From NCBI RefSeq assembly GCF_009728935.1, contig NZ_CP034235.1, positions 6,957,501 to 7,021,500 of the forward strand: 64,000 nucleotides of DNA, written 5' to 3'. Positions 8,179 through 17,538 of the stretch are shown here, in pieces (the stretch's first letter is position 1; each line of letters starts with the position of its first letter). Made by a program: the position numbers and the translations under genes. The notes beneath the pieces are model-generated. The model did no database searches, was not told the DNA's origin, and saw only the letters and a program-made list of their open reading frames with translations. Origin of the DNA: Paenibacillus psychroresistens (GTDB taxonomy: Bacteria > Bacillota > Bacilli > Paenibacillales > NBRC-103111).

Positions 8179-10389
8179 TTAAACTTTCTTTGCTTGAGCA
8201 AGCTCCAGAAGTCCATTTTCAATACAGATTTCACTAGAAAAAGACTTCATTCCTACATCTGCAAACTTGATTTCAAGCACTTTACCTGCAAGCTTGATCA
8301 CCATACCCAGTCCAAAAGTCGCGTGTCGAACCCAGATGCCTTCTGCTATCTCCGAAATCGCTGTAATGGCATTTATATTTTTAAGATGATATTCCTTTTT
8401 GGTTATTTTCTCAGCCGTTACTAGTTTAGGAGGGTCGATAATTTGCCTAACTCCATTAATAAAAGTAGATTCCTCGACCTTTTCTCCATCTTTTTTCGTA
8501 TAGGATAGCAGCTCGAGCTTAATCTTCGCCCGTGTCATTCCCACATAGAATAAGCGAACAGCTTCTTCCATCAACGGCATTTGACCTTCGGCATTTTTCT
8601 TTTTATCATCCTCCGAGGGCATCACGCCTTCAATTAAATCAATCATATAGACACGCTTAAACTCCAATCCCTTCGAGCTATGAAAAGTGGATAAGGTCAC
8701 TACATTCTGATGCTTGCTGGATTTCGCATTTTTCATCACCTGCTCTAAATGCTTCAACCGCTTGGCAAAAGACTCCATCGTAGGCAGTGTATCCGCAATT
8801 TCTTCCAGTGTATTAAGGATACCGATCAAATAATCCTTACGAAAGCCAAACCGCTCGCAGAGTTTTTCAATCGCTTTCTCGTAGCCTAATCTAGTACGAA
8901 TCACTCGAATCGCTTCAACCGGAGGCATGCCTTTCATTTGCTGAAAGGTTTCTTTGCACTCTTGGAGAATCTTGCGCTGATAGTCCTGCAGCTGTACGTG
9001 GTTTAACAGGTTATCGAAAACAGACTCATTGTTGTCAATTTCCTTGAGCTGCTGAATTTGTTGCTTGGTCACATACCCGCTTAGTTTATTGTGAATTTTC
9101 TCCAATAGATCGGAACGCTTATCGGTAAAAGTCATCCGCATAAAGTTAAGTATATCTTCAACAACCCAATGAGAGAAAAACCGATTGTCCGCATCTTTAA
9201 TATAGAAAGGGATACCCACACGTTCAAACTCGTTCATCAATGTAATCGAAGAAGAATTATTGCGAAAAAGCACAGCTACCTCGCCCAGCTCCCCGACCTC
9301 GCGAATCGCTTCTGCTAGATATTTGACCTGATGCTGATAGTCGGCAAAGCTTTGAATTTGAATGGGTTCCTTAGGAGCATTCACTGTAAACATATTTTTC
9401 TCATAACGGTTCTTATTGCGCTTTATAAATTGATTTGCCACATTAACTATATCCGGGGAGGATCGATAGTTCTGTTCCATGAATAAGGTAACTGCCTGCG
9501 GATAAACATCTTTAAAATTAAGTAAATACGCCGGTTCCGCTCCACGCCAGCTATAAATCGATTGATCATCATCTGCCACAACACTGAGATTCCCATGCTT
9601 GCTCACTAGCTTTTCAATAATTGCATGCTGCACCAAGGAAGTATCCTGACTTTCATCCGTAAGCACGAAGTCATATTTTTGCTGGTATTTGCTTAATAGC
9701 TTGGCATCCTTCTCAAAAGCCTCGTTGCCGATCGTCAGCATATCATCAAAATCTACTAGCAGCTGGCTTGTACCTGATCGTTTGAAAGCTTCATATTCTA
9801 GTAGAATTTGCTCGGCTTTAGGCACATCACATTTAACCAAAGCCCATTTTTCAACGGGAATAAGTTTATTCTTAATGTAGCTAATGTAAGTACTCAGCTC
9901 TTCCATCTGATCATCGGTAATAGGCTCGCCCGCAAGCGTGCTAAACAATCTCCGGAGAATGAATTTCTTGTGCAAGGGCTGATGATCCGCATTCCAATTG
10001 GATTCTTCGGTTACATCAAGGCTGCCCTCGATCATTTTGAAATTCGTTCTAGTACTGCGATAATACTCTCGAACTACCTCAAAAGCCAAGCTATGAATAG
10101 TTGAAAAATCAATTGTCGGGAGTCTAGGAAAGAAACGACTGAAACGCTCCTTCATATCAAGAGCCGATGCCTTACTGAACGTGACCGCCTTAATTCTTGC
10201 TGGATCAACACCTGAAACCTCTATAAGATAGCCAATTCGCATAATAATTGTTGTCGTTTTACCTGATCCAGGAGAAGCTAACAGGAGCAGTGGTCCAGTG
10301 CCATGAAGCACTGCCTGCTTCTGCACTTCATTTAAAGTAACGTTTAATTCTTGTTTTTTACGATCAAAAAATTCTTCACTTGCTTCCAT
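8179..10389 (-). CDS. UvrD/PcrA-type superfamily 1 ATP-dependent DNA helicase
   Basis: This 736-residue 3'-5' helicase carries Walker A LASPGSGKTTT (about 38-46), the Q-motif LNEVQKQAV, motif II DESQDTS (about 245), motif III VADDDQSIYSWRGA, motif IV EQNYRSSPDIV and the C-terminal motifs LSTFHSSKGLEFKRVYM and EEAVRLFYVGMTRAK. The C-terminus (about 680-730, WVRHATFGLGMVIKL) resembles the PcrA-type Tudor-like tail. Family members act in repair and in removing RecA or conflicts with transcription. It is somewhat shorter than typical PcrA and is not next to ligA, so it is more likely an accessory paralogue than the essential PcrA. Confidence 0.92.
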   Translation of the reverse strand: MEASEEFFDRKKQELNVTLNEVQKQAVLHGTGPLLLLASPGSGKTTTIIMRIGYLIEVSGVDPARIKAVTFSKASALDMKERFSRFFPRLPTIDFSTIHSLAFEVVREYYRSTRTNFKMIEGSLDVTEESNWNADHQPLHKKFILRRLFSTLAGEPITDDQMEELSTYISYIKNKLIPVEKWALVKCDVPKAEQILLEYEAFKRSGTSQLLVDFDDMLTIGNEAFEKDAKLLSKYQQKYDFVLTDESQDTSLVQHAIIEKLVSKHGNLSVVADDDQSIYSWRGAEPAYLLNFKDVYPQAVTLFMEQNYRSSPDIVNVANQFIKRNKNRYEKNMFTVNAPKEPIQIQSFADYQHQVKYLAEAIREVGELGEVAVLFRNNSSSITLMNEFERVGIPFYIKDADNRFFSHWVVEDILNFMRMTFTDKRSDLLEKIHNKLSGYVTKQQIQQLKEIDNNESVFDNLLNHVQLQDYQRKILQECKETFQQMKGMPPVEAIRVIRTRLGYEKAIEKLCERFGFRKDYLIGILNTLEEIADTLPTMESFAKRLKHLEQVMKNAKSSKHQNVVTLSTFHSSKGLEFKRVYMIDLIEGVMPSEDDKKKNAEGQMPLMEEAVRLFYVGMTRAKIKLELLSYTKKDGEKVEESTFINGVRQIIDPPKLVTAEKITKKEYHLKNINAITAISEIAEGIWVRHATFGLGMVIKLAGKVLEIKFADVGMKSFSSEICIENGLLELAQAKKV

Positions 10390-10438
10390 ATCTGCTGTTC
10401 CCTTCTAAACCGGTGTTTCTTTTCTTTATTCATAATTC

Positions 10439-11911
10439 TCAGTTGATTGTCCGAAACGGCGCAGCCGGCAGCCTATCCACGCCTATCAAATTTGCATCCG
10501 TGACATTGGCCCAGCCATAACGAACGAAACGCGGCAAAGTAACTTGCTCACTACTAACCCTTACTGTTTTACCATCAATCTCAGCATCTGCTAAATGAAA
10601 CTCTCCATCCTCAGCAGCTATTTCAAATCCCGCCAAACGACCTCCGCCTCGAATCAACAAACCCGCTTCTACGTAATCAAAATGAACCACAACCTGCTCA
10701 TCCTCCATAATTAACTCCTTATAAACTGGGCCCGAACTTTTAATCGCTCTGCCATAAACTTTATCTAATGCCAGTAAAGCTAAGCGCTCACCAACCGGCT
10801 TTTTATCAATCGGATGAATATCCGCGGGTTCACCGCAATCCAGTAATACAGCCATTCCCGTATTAGACAACCGGTCTGCTGCTTGCTGCTGCGCCTCTCT
10901 AATTAAAGGCCATTCCTCACCAGTTGGATTGTTGTTGCATGCATAAATCGGCAGCTGCACGAATAGAAACGGAAGCTCTTCATCCTTCCACTGTCTACGC
11001 CAATCTAAGATAAGAACCTCCATTAAATGACTATACATTTCCGGACGATGTGCGTCACTTTCACCTTGATAATAAATCACACCTTTAATTACAAAAGAAA
11101 ATACTTTTCGCAGCATCGTTTCATATAAACCACTTGGGCGCATGAAGCTTTGCGGACTCATTGGAGGCGGCCATGGATACAACCCAAGCTCATCTCCTGT
11201 ATGCCCTGCCTCGAAATTTCGATTGTGTTGGTTAACCGCATCATTGTATGCCTTATTTACCAGCTTGAATTCTTGCCAATCAAAGCCCTGCATCTGCTCC
11301 GAAAATTCTTTTGGATAAATGGAAAGCTCTGGATCTGCCTGCAACACTTCCTCTTCGACCCAGCAGGAAGCGGAGGTCCCCCCCCAATTGCAGCCGATAA
11401 TCCCGATCGGTACTTGCTCCGATGCAATAAGATCACGTGCAAAATAATAAGCAACTGCTGAAAAATCACCGGCATTGTCGGGAGTACACGTTTTCCATTT
11501 GCTTTTAAATTTAATCCCCTCAACTTCAAAAGCAACCCTCGGCACCTCATAATAACGCAACAAAGCTAAATTAGCTGATTCAATCGCAGAGTTGGCATCC
11601 TTGCTTTTATTCAAAGACCATTCCATATTGGATTGCCCACCCGCTAACCAGACGTCTCCAAAAACAACATCCACTAACGTGATTGTACTATCTGCCGCTT
11701 GCACAATCAGCTCACAGGATTCCCCTACTCCCATAGCCGGAAGTGTTACTCTCCATTGGCCTTGCTGAACCTCATCAGAAGCACTTTCGCCGCGGCAGGA
11801 AACGGTCACCCTCTCTCCATCTGGCCCTGTTCCCCAAACTACAAAAGCTTTATTCCTCTGAATAACCATATGATCATTAAAAAGTGGATCTAATCGCAAT
11901 GGCTTGCTCAT
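10439..11911 (-). CDS. Sialate O-acetylesterase family SGNH hydrolase
   Basis: The protein begins MSKPLRLDPLFNDHMVIQRN and shows block I GGQSNMEW (Ser nucleophile), a Gly in WGGTSAS, YYQGESDAHRPEMY and the catalytic Asp/His block DIHPIDKK. Together these match the sialate-9-O-acetylesterase/DUF303 family that removes acetyl groups from sugars. The ATG at 11911 follows GGAGAG at 8 nt; an upstream ATG-less extension to 11968 has no ribosome binding site. No signal peptide is visible, so it probably acts on imported, acetylated carbohydrate. It is divergent from a PhyH-type dioxygenase across a strong hairpin, and I see no sialic-acid genes nearby. Confidence 0.9.
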   Translation of the reverse strand: MSKPLRLDPLFNDHMVIQRNKAFVVWGTGPDGERVTVSCRGESASDEVQQGQWRVTLPAMGVGESCELIVQAADSTITLVDVVFGDVWLAGGQSNMEWSLNKSKDANSAIESANLALLRYYEVPRVAFEVEGIKFKSKWKTCTPDNAGDFSAVAYYFARDLIASEQVPIGIIGCNWGGTSASCWVEEEVLQADPELSIYPKEFSEQMQGFDWQEFKLVNKAYNDAVNQHNRNFEAGHTGDELGLYPWPPPMSPQSFMRPSGLYETMLRKVFSFVIKGVIYYQGESDAHRPEMYSHLMEVLILDWRRQWKDEELPFLFVQLPIYACNNNPTGEEWPLIREAQQQAADRLSNTGMAVLLDCGEPADIHPIDKKPVGERLALLALDKVYGRAIKSSGPVYKELIMEDEQVVVHFDYVEAGLLIRGGGRLAGFEIAAEDGEFHLADAEIDGKTVRVSSEQVTLPRFVRYGWANVTDANLIGVDRLPAAPFRTIN

Positions 11912-11962
11912 ATTTGTCACTCTCCATAAATAATGTGTTTGTCTGTCTTTAAATAGACTATA

Positions 11963-12006
11963 CAACAAAAAAGCTCATCTCACATAATGAGAGAGCTTTT
12001 TTGTTG
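11963..12006. terminator. Strong bidirectional hairpin between divergent genes
   Basis: Arms 11963-11976 and 11993-12006 are a perfect 14-bp inverted repeat, extended inward by TCTCA/TGAGA (11978-11982 and 11988-11992) around a 5-nt loop. A6 and T6 tracts on the flanks make it look like a terminator in both directions. Its position between two divergent genes is odd; see findings. Confidence 0.7.
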
Positions 12007-12032
12007 ACTTCCATGTATACGGGCAGTAATAT
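12004..12032 (+). promoter_or_regulatory. Sigma-A-type promoter of the PhyH gene
   Basis: TTGACT (12004-12009), a 17-bp spacer and TAATAT (12027-12032) lie 48 nt before the GTG start at 12080. The -35 box overlaps the end of the hairpin arm. Confidence 0.7.
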
Positions 12033-12079
12033 AATTTTGTATTACGCAATAATATAAAACTTTTAAAGGAGGATTTCAA

Positions 12080-12883
12080 GTGGCTCATTACTCATTGTCG
12101 GAGGAACAAAAAGCTTTTTATCATGGACAGGGGTATTTAATTAATTTGCCTTCGGTATTCAGTCCTGCTGAGATGGCACAGCTTAATGCTGAGCTTAAAA
12201 ACCTGGAAGCGTTATTGGAACCAGGCGAGAAAATGATGGCTATTCGTGAATGGCATATCTCGAGCCGTTGGTTATATGATGTGTGTACACGTCCGCAGAT
12301 TCTTGATTACGTTGAAGGGATTCTAGGGCCAAACTTTTATATGTGGGGATCACAATTTTTTGCCAAATCTCCTAATTCTAAAGAAACAGTAGCTTGGCAT
12401 CAGGATGCTTACTACTGGCCGCTTCATCCGCACAACTCCGTGACGATTTGGCTGGCTTTTACCGATGTAAATGAAGATAATGGAGCCATGCAAATCATCC
12501 CCAAAAGCCATAAAGCGGGTTTAATTACACATACAAGCAACTCGGGAGATTCGGTATTAACCTTGGAGCTGGAGCAAGGTACCTTTAACGAAGCGGATGC
12601 GAAGTCATTAATCCTCCATGCAGGTCAGATATCACTACATGATGATGCGATTGTTCATGGCTCTCCAGCCAATCAGTCCGATCGTTGGAGGAATGGTTTG
12701 ACGGTACGCTATTCAGGCACTAATGTGAAATGTGATCTTACTAAAGCACCGCAGTTTAAAGCTTATCTTGTCCGTGGTGCTGATGAATTCAACTATAATC
12801 CACCGGGAGTTATTCCGACTGAGCCATTTGCCAGGCTTTCTAAAGAGCACCATATTGCGAGCACGGATGAGTTTAAAAAATAA
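12080..12883 (+). CDS. Phytanoyl-CoA dioxygenase (PhyH) family protein, canonical triad
   Basis: This 267-residue Fe(II)/2-oxoglutarate oxygenase has the iron-binding triad His107-x-Asp109 in AWHQDAYY and distal His193 in AIVHGSP, with Arg204 a likely 2-oxoglutarate ligand. The double-stranded beta-helix core is marked by WLAFTDVNEDNGAMQIIPKSH. Family members hydroxylate diverse small molecules; the substrate is unknown. The start is GTG, fixed by AAAGGAGG 7 nt upstream. It is expressed alone from the promoter above and is followed by a 22-bp palindrome that may end transcription. Confidence 0.88.
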   Translation: MAHYSLSEEQKAFYHGQGYLINLPSVFSPAEMAQLNAELKNLEALLEPGEKMMAIREWHISSRWLYDVCTRPQILDYVEGILGPNFYMWGSQFFAKSPNSKETVAWHQDAYYWPLHPHNSVTIWLAFTDVNEDNGAMQIIPKSHKAGLITHTSNSGDSVLTLELEQGTFNEADAKSLILHAGQISLHDDAIVHGSPANQSDRWRNGLTVRYSGTNVKCDLTKAPQFKAYLVRGADEFNYNPPGVIPTEPFARLSKEHHIASTDEFKK

Positions 12884-12934
12884 ACGACTAGCAATTTACA
12901 GCCGCACTCCTTCAGATTCCAGCTCACAGTGGAG

Positions 12935-12956
12935 ACCATTAGCTTAAGCTAATGGT
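12935..12956 (+). terminator. 22-bp perfect palindrome after the PhyH gene
   Basis: ACCATTAGCTT followed by its exact complement forms a hairpin about 50 nt past the stop. The following TATTACTGCG is only weakly T-rich, so it could be a weak terminator or an mRNA 3' end stabiliser. No other feature is supported in 12957-13076. Confidence 0.5.
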
Positions 12957-13076
12957 TATTACTGCGTTCAAAAGCGATTTTTCCAAACTTAATATCACTA
13001 AACAAACCCATTTAACCGATACAACCCTGTATATACTTTTTGAAAAGAGGTTTTTCACATAGAATCGAATCGTCCC

Positions 13077-16000
13077 ATGTCCTGGAGTAAAATATTCATT
13101 ATTGTCGGTTTGTTTGCGCTAGCATTGACCAGCTTTCGTCTGATATGGATCAATTACCATGCTGTACCGGAGCATCCCAAAGCCGTTAAAGGTATATTAG
13201 ATCTGAGAAATTGGGCGCTGCCAGATGACCGAACCATAACTTTAAAAGGTGATTGGGAATTCTACCCTTATGTATTCATTGACCCAGCCGTTAAAGGTTC
13301 ACCCTCACTCTCTCAAAACAAAAGCTTTCTTAAGGTACCTGGCTATTGGGATGCCGCTTTCCCAAGAACAACAGATTCATCTTTTGACTATGGCACATAT
13401 CGCTTAAAAATCCAGTTAGATACTTTGAATCAACATGCCTACGGGATCCGAATTCCGCTCATTCAAACAGCCTCTAAGGTTTTCGTAAATGGCGAATTGA
13501 TAGCAGACTCAGGAACTCCCTCTGAGCAATATGATCAGCATATCTCACGGACCGTTCCTTACTCAGCTTCCTTTATAGCAAAAACGTCCGAAATTGATCT
13601 TGTCATACTTGTTTCTAATGATCGCACCATGAGTAATCCGGGTGGAATCGTCCAATCCATTAAATTTGGCTATGATACAGCTATAACGAATGAGAGATTC
13701 TTTTCTAGAGACATGCAGCTATTATTATGTGTGGTACTAGCTTTGCATTTTTTATATGCTGGTTTACTTTATTATTTAGGAACACGACAATGGGCATTGG
13801 TTTCTTTTTCACTATTGATCATCTGTACAATATTTTCGATTCTGCTGGACGATGATCGCCTATTGCTGGTCGGTCTACCAATCAATTTCGAATGGGCAAC
13901 CAAGCTGTGGTTTCTAGCCTATATTTGCCTTTCCTACTTCATTATCCAATTCACCCTAGAAATGTTCCCTGAATATAAACGTATTCGAGCTTTACGCTGG
14001 TTCTCGATTGCATGCATTATCGCTGCCATCATTGATGTTGTAAAACCAATGAATTTCATTCCAGAATTCCAATTTCTTTTTTTCTTGATTAGTTTGCTGC
14101 CCATCTTCACGATCCCACTTCTTATGATACTTGCTATTCGAAGAGGGAATTCAGACGCTATCTTTTTATTGCTTGGCTCAGTCGGTATTACAATTAATCT
14201 TAGCTGGGGGATTGCTAAGAATTTTGGTGCCTTGGATTTAATCTATTATCCGTTTGATATTACCATTGCTTTTCTAGGATTTGCTTCTTATTGGTTTAAG
14301 CTTTTTTTCAAAAACACGGCGCAGACTGCAAGACTTGCCGAAAGGCTGCAAATTGCTGATAAACAAAAGAATGATTTTCTGATGAACACATCTCATGAAT
14401 TGCGTAATCCGCTTCACGGGATAATTAATATAGCCCAGAATGTCTTAGACAGCGAAAAAAACTCCTTAAATGCTGAAAACACTAAAAATATGGAGCTTCT
14501 AATTAGTGTAGGACGTCGAATGTCTTTTATGCTCAACGATCTACTTGATCTTAACCGCCTTCGCGAAAAAGGGCTCTCGATCCAATTTACCAATGTTCAG
14601 CTGCAATCTCTCGTGGTTGGCGTTCTGGATATGCTCCGGTTCATGACAGAGGACAAGCCCATAAGCTTCGTTCAAAGCATCCGAGATTCTTTTCCAAAAG
14701 TACAAGCTGATGAAAACCGTCTCATTCAAATTTTATTCAATTTACTCCATAACGCTGTGAAGTTCACCAACGAAGGCTTTATTACTATTTCCGCAGAAGT
14801 TATAGATGGAAAAGCGCATATTATAATTGAAGACACTGGAATTGGAATGAATACTGAGCTGCTGCAAAGGATTTTTCAGCCTTATGAGCAAGGGGATTCC
14901 TCCGTAACTTCTATGGGCGGTGGACTTGGGCTCGGGCTTAGTATTTGTAAACAGCTGATTGAATTGCTTAATGGAAGCTTAAAAGTCAGCTCGACTCCTG
15001 GAGCCGGTTCAACTTTCACTGTTATACTCCCTCTGTCCAATTCGTCTAGCCAAAAGGATAATACTATTTATACGGAAGCTATGGTTTATTCAGAAACTGC
15101 TGCCTCCTTATCCACTATCCTTCCAGAAGCACCTTATGACTTGAACGCTACTGCTGTTGGAGATCGCCCAAGAATTCTCGCCGTTGACGATGACCCGCTT
15201 AATTTAAAAATATTAAACAATATCCTATCTGCTGAACAATATGACGTAGTATTGGCAAGAAACGGAAAGGATGCTTTAGCCAAATTAGATTCCCGGGAAT
15301 GGGATTTAATTATTGCCGACGTCATGATGCCACATATGTCTGGCTATGAATTATCTGCGCTTATTCGTGAACGTTTCTCCATCGCCGAGCTTCCCATCCT
15401 ATTATTGACTGCACGCAGCCGACCTGAAGATATATACACAGGGTTTTTATCAGGAGCAAATGATTATGTAACAAAGCCTATGGATGCCCTAGAATTAAAA
15501 GCTCGTGTACGCGCTCTGACCAATGTTAAACAATCGATGGCTGAACGGCTTCGTATGGAGGGAGCGTGGCTGCAAGCACAAATCCAACCGCATTTCTTAT
15601 TCAACACCTTAAACTCCATTGCAGCACTCAGTGAGATTGATACCGATGAAATGCGTGAATTACTTAGCGTGTTTGGCGATTATTTGCGGGCAAGCTTTGA
15701 TTTTAGAAATTTGGAGCGTATTGTGCCACTTAACCATGAGCTTGATCTCGTCCGCTCTTATCTATTTATCGAGAAAGTACGTTTTGAAGACAAGCTGCAG
15801 GTAATCTGGGAGATCGATGAGGGCATACCGCTATTAATCCCTCCGCTTTCTATCCAGCCGCTTGTTGAGAATGCTGTACGGCACGGTATATTGAAGCTTC
15901 CTGATGGAGGCAGCATTACCATTAAAATTGCCCAATACGCAGAGTACACAGAGGTTTTAGTTACAGATACTGGTGTGGGAATGAGTGAAGAGAAACAAAG

Positions 16001-16160
16001 TCAGCTTTTTCATTCTGTTGCTAATAAAAGAAAAGGCATTGGCTTGTTCAATACAGATCGCCGCTTGAAGCAAATTTATGGTACTGGACTTGTTATTCAG
16101 AGTAAGAAAGGTGTCGGTACAACGGTTAGCTTTAGAATCCCTTCTCCAGACGCTAATTAG
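13077..16160 (+). CDS. 7TMR-DISM hybrid histidine kinase with a second, LytS-type kinase core
   Basis: This 1027-residue membrane protein has an N-terminal signal anchor, an extracellular 7TMR-DISM jelly-roll domain (about 45-200), seven transmembrane helices (about 215-415), HisKA (His440 in NTSHELRNPLHG), HATPase (LLHNAVKFTNEG, DTGIGM, GGGLGLGLSICK), a receiver domain (Asp748 in IIADVMMPHMSG), then a LytS/YesM-type kinase domain (His839 in AQIQPHFLFNTLNS) and a second HATPase (PLVENAVRHGIL, DTGVGM, KGIGLFNTDRRL). Such order implies an internal phosphorelay feeding a second output. The ATG has no good ribosome site: AAAAGAGG sits about 27 nt upstream, so the start is uncertain. No response regulator gene adjoins it. 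Its end overlaps the convergent MFS gene by 8 nt. Confidence 0.9.
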   Translation: MSWSKIFIIVGLFALALTSFRLIWINYHAVPEHPKAVKGILDLRNWALPDDRTITLKGDWEFYPYVFIDPAVKGSPSLSQNKSFLKVPGYWDAAFPRTTDSSFDYGTYRLKIQLDTLNQHAYGIRIPLIQTASKVFVNGELIADSGTPSEQYDQHISRTVPYSASFIAKTSEIDLVILVSNDRTMSNPGGIVQSIKFGYDTAITNERFFSRDMQLLLCVVLALHFLYAGLLYYLGTRQWALVSFSLLIICTIFSILLDDDRLLLVGLPINFEWATKLWFLAYICLSYFIIQFTLEMFPEYKRIRALRWFSIACIIAAIIDVVKPMNFIPEFQFLFFLISLLPIFTIPLLMILAIRRGNSDAIFLLLGSVGITINLSWGIAKNFGALDLIYYPFDITIAFLGFASYWFKLFFKNTAQTARLAERLQIADKQKNDFLMNTSHELRNPLHGIINIAQNVLDSEKNSLNAENTKNMELLISVGRRMSFMLNDLLDLNRLREKGLSIQFTNVQLQSLVVGVLDMLRFMTEDKPISFVQSIRDSFPKVQADENRLIQILFNLLHNAVKFTNEGFITISAEVIDGKAHIIIEDTGIGMNTELLQRIFQPYEQGDSSVTSMGGGLGLGLSICKQLIELLNGSLKVSSTPGAGSTFTVILPLSNSSSQKDNTIYTEAMVYSETAASLSTILPEAPYDLNATAVGDRPRILAVDDDPLNLKILNNILSAEQYDVVLARNGKDALAKLDSREWDLIIADVMMPHMSGYELSALIRERFSIAELPILLLTARSRPEDIYTGFLSGANDYVTKPMDALELKARVRALTNVKQSMAERLRMEGAWLQAQIQPHFLFNTLNSIAALSEIDTDEMRELLSVFGDYLRASFDFRNLERIVPLNHELDLVRSYLFIEKVRFEDKLQVIWEIDEGIPLLIPPLSIQPLVENAVRHGILKLPDGGSITIKIAQYAEYTEVLVTDTGVGMSEEKQSQLFHSVANKRKGIGLFNTDRRLKQIYGTGLVIQSKKGVGTTVSFRIPSPDAN

Positions 16161-17373
16161 CTGAATTTTCAGGAGCAGGTTTAATTCCGACAAGTGTCAG
16201 GATGCCGCAAATCAATGCTAATAATGCGAAGGAATAGAATAACAGCATGCTCTTATTCAAGAACAAAGCTGTTATTAACGGACCCAGAGCAACCCCAATA
16301 AATCGCATACTGCTATAAAGCGATGAAATGGTACCTCGCTGTTTCTTTTCAATTCCTTCCGTAATAAAAGCGTCGAGACAAGGAAGCATGATACCTATTC
16401 CAGCAGAGCTGATAAATAATAATGTGATCAGAATAAATAAGCTCTTAGTGGAAAGCAATGCGATCAATAGCATAGATGCAAGCAACAAGACGGCACCCAC
16501 AAATGTACACCACTTCATTCTTGGTCTGCTCTTACCGACAAATTTTCCAGTCAAAAAGGAAGCCAGACAAATTGCACTTAATGGTATCGCAAGCAGCGTA
16601 CCCTTCCATACCCCATAAATACGGTAAGTATCCTCAAGTATCGTGGAGAGGTAATAGAGAAAGCCGAACAATATAAACATCGAGATGCAGCCAATTGCAA
16701 AAACAGTATAAACCCAGAGCCCCTTCTCCAAAAGCAGCTTTTTAATCGAAGTTATGAACTCTTTAACCGAGCTATTGGACTGCTCCTTATTATCCTTCTT
16801 AGGCACTTTAACTAAGATTAGAACGGCTGCGATGCTGATCAAACAGATAAAAGGAATTACCGCCAAGGGAAAATACCAAACAATTAAGGCTAACACTGAA
16901 CCCAGAATTGGACTTATTACTTTGCCAAATGTATTCGAGGTCTCAATCATGCCAAGCCCCTTGCTCACTTCCTCTTCACTTTCAAGCATATCGCCTACCA
17001 AGGGTAGGACTATTGGGAAGGCTCCGGCTGCTCCAATTCCCTGAATAAATCGTCCGAGCAAAATAATCAAATAAACGTGATCATTCCCAAACCACGCAAC
17101 GAACCCAGAAATACATCCGCCAATCGTGGCAATTGACAGACCGATAATGATTATTTTTTTTCGTCCCCAACGATCTGATAAATAACCTGCAACCGGAATG
17201 AAAACAATAGAAACAGCAGCATACACCGTTATAATTAGGCTAGCTTGTAACGACGATATATGTAATTCTTTTTGCATTAGCGGCAGCACGGGAATTAGCA
17301 TTGAATTGGCAAGCGTCATAATTAGTGGAATTGATGCAAGAGCAGCCAAATCCCATTTTTTTCTTTCCTTCAA
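16153..17373 (-). CDS. MFS exporter, multidrug-type
   Basis: The 406-residue protein has about twelve transmembrane segments and the drug/H+ antiporter motif A GYLSDRWGRKKIIIIG after helix 2 (about 62-77). GRFIQGIGAAGAFPIV in helix 4 resembles motif B. It is related to Bacillus YfmO/YitG-type 12-TM exporters. The start is TTG at 17373, preceded by AGGTG at 7 nt; an in-frame TGA immediately upstream excludes a longer form. Two palindromes just upstream suggest local repression. The 3' end overlaps the convergent kinase gene by 8 nt with no terminator between. Confidence 0.88.
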   Translation of the reverse strand: MKERKKWDLAALASIPLIMTLANSMLIPVLPLMQKELHISSLQASLIITVYAAVSIVFIPVAGYLSDRWGRKKIIIIGLSIATIGGCISGFVAWFGNDHVYLIILLGRFIQGIGAAGAFPIVLPLVGDMLESEEEVSKGLGMIETSNTFGKVISPILGSVLALIVWYFPLAVIPFICLISIAAVLILVKVPKKDNKEQSNSSVKEFITSIKKLLLEKGLWVYTVFAIGCISMFILFGFLYYLSTILEDTYRIYGVWKGTLLAIPLSAICLASFLTGKFVGKSRPRMKWCTFVGAVLLLASMLLIALLSTKSLFILITLLFISSAGIGIMLPCLDAFITEGIEKKQRGTISSLYSSMRFIGVALGPLITALFLNKSMLLFYSFALLALICGILTLVGIKPAPENSAN

Positions 17374-17397
17374 GCTAGCTCACCTAATACCCTTCTA

Positions 17398-17437
17398 GTC
17401 CAATAGGACATATCAGTAATGTTCACCTATTAGTGAA
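17398..17437. promoter_or_regulatory. Paired palindromes upstream of the MFS exporter, candidate operators
   Basis: GTCC-AATA-GGAC (17398-17409) and TTCAC-CTATTA-GTGAA (17422-17437) have centres 26 bp apart, and both contain a C/T-ATT-A core. Their place just before an exporter gene fits binding by a TetR- or MarR-type repressor, but no regulator gene adjoins the exporter. Confidence 0.4.
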
Positions 17438-17494
17438 AAATCATTCTTCGATTGAAGAGTTGCTTAGCTCATGCTTGACCGAATCGATCCACGC

Positions 17495-17524
17495 CAAAAA
17501 AGCCGGAAGCATTGCCTCCGGCTT
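17495..17524 (-). terminator. Rho-independent terminator of the quinone-resistance-like cluster
   Basis: An 8-bp stem AAGCCGGA/TCCGGCTT (17500-17507 with 17517-17524) is followed on the minus strand by six T. It lies 15 nt after the flavin reductase stop. Confidence 0.88.
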
Positions 17525-17538
17525 TCCTGCATATTTTA

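Noticed and set aside
10439..12883. Sialic acid catabolic cluster
   Set aside because: Only the esterase is present; no NanA, NanE, NanK or sialic acid transporter gene is seen.
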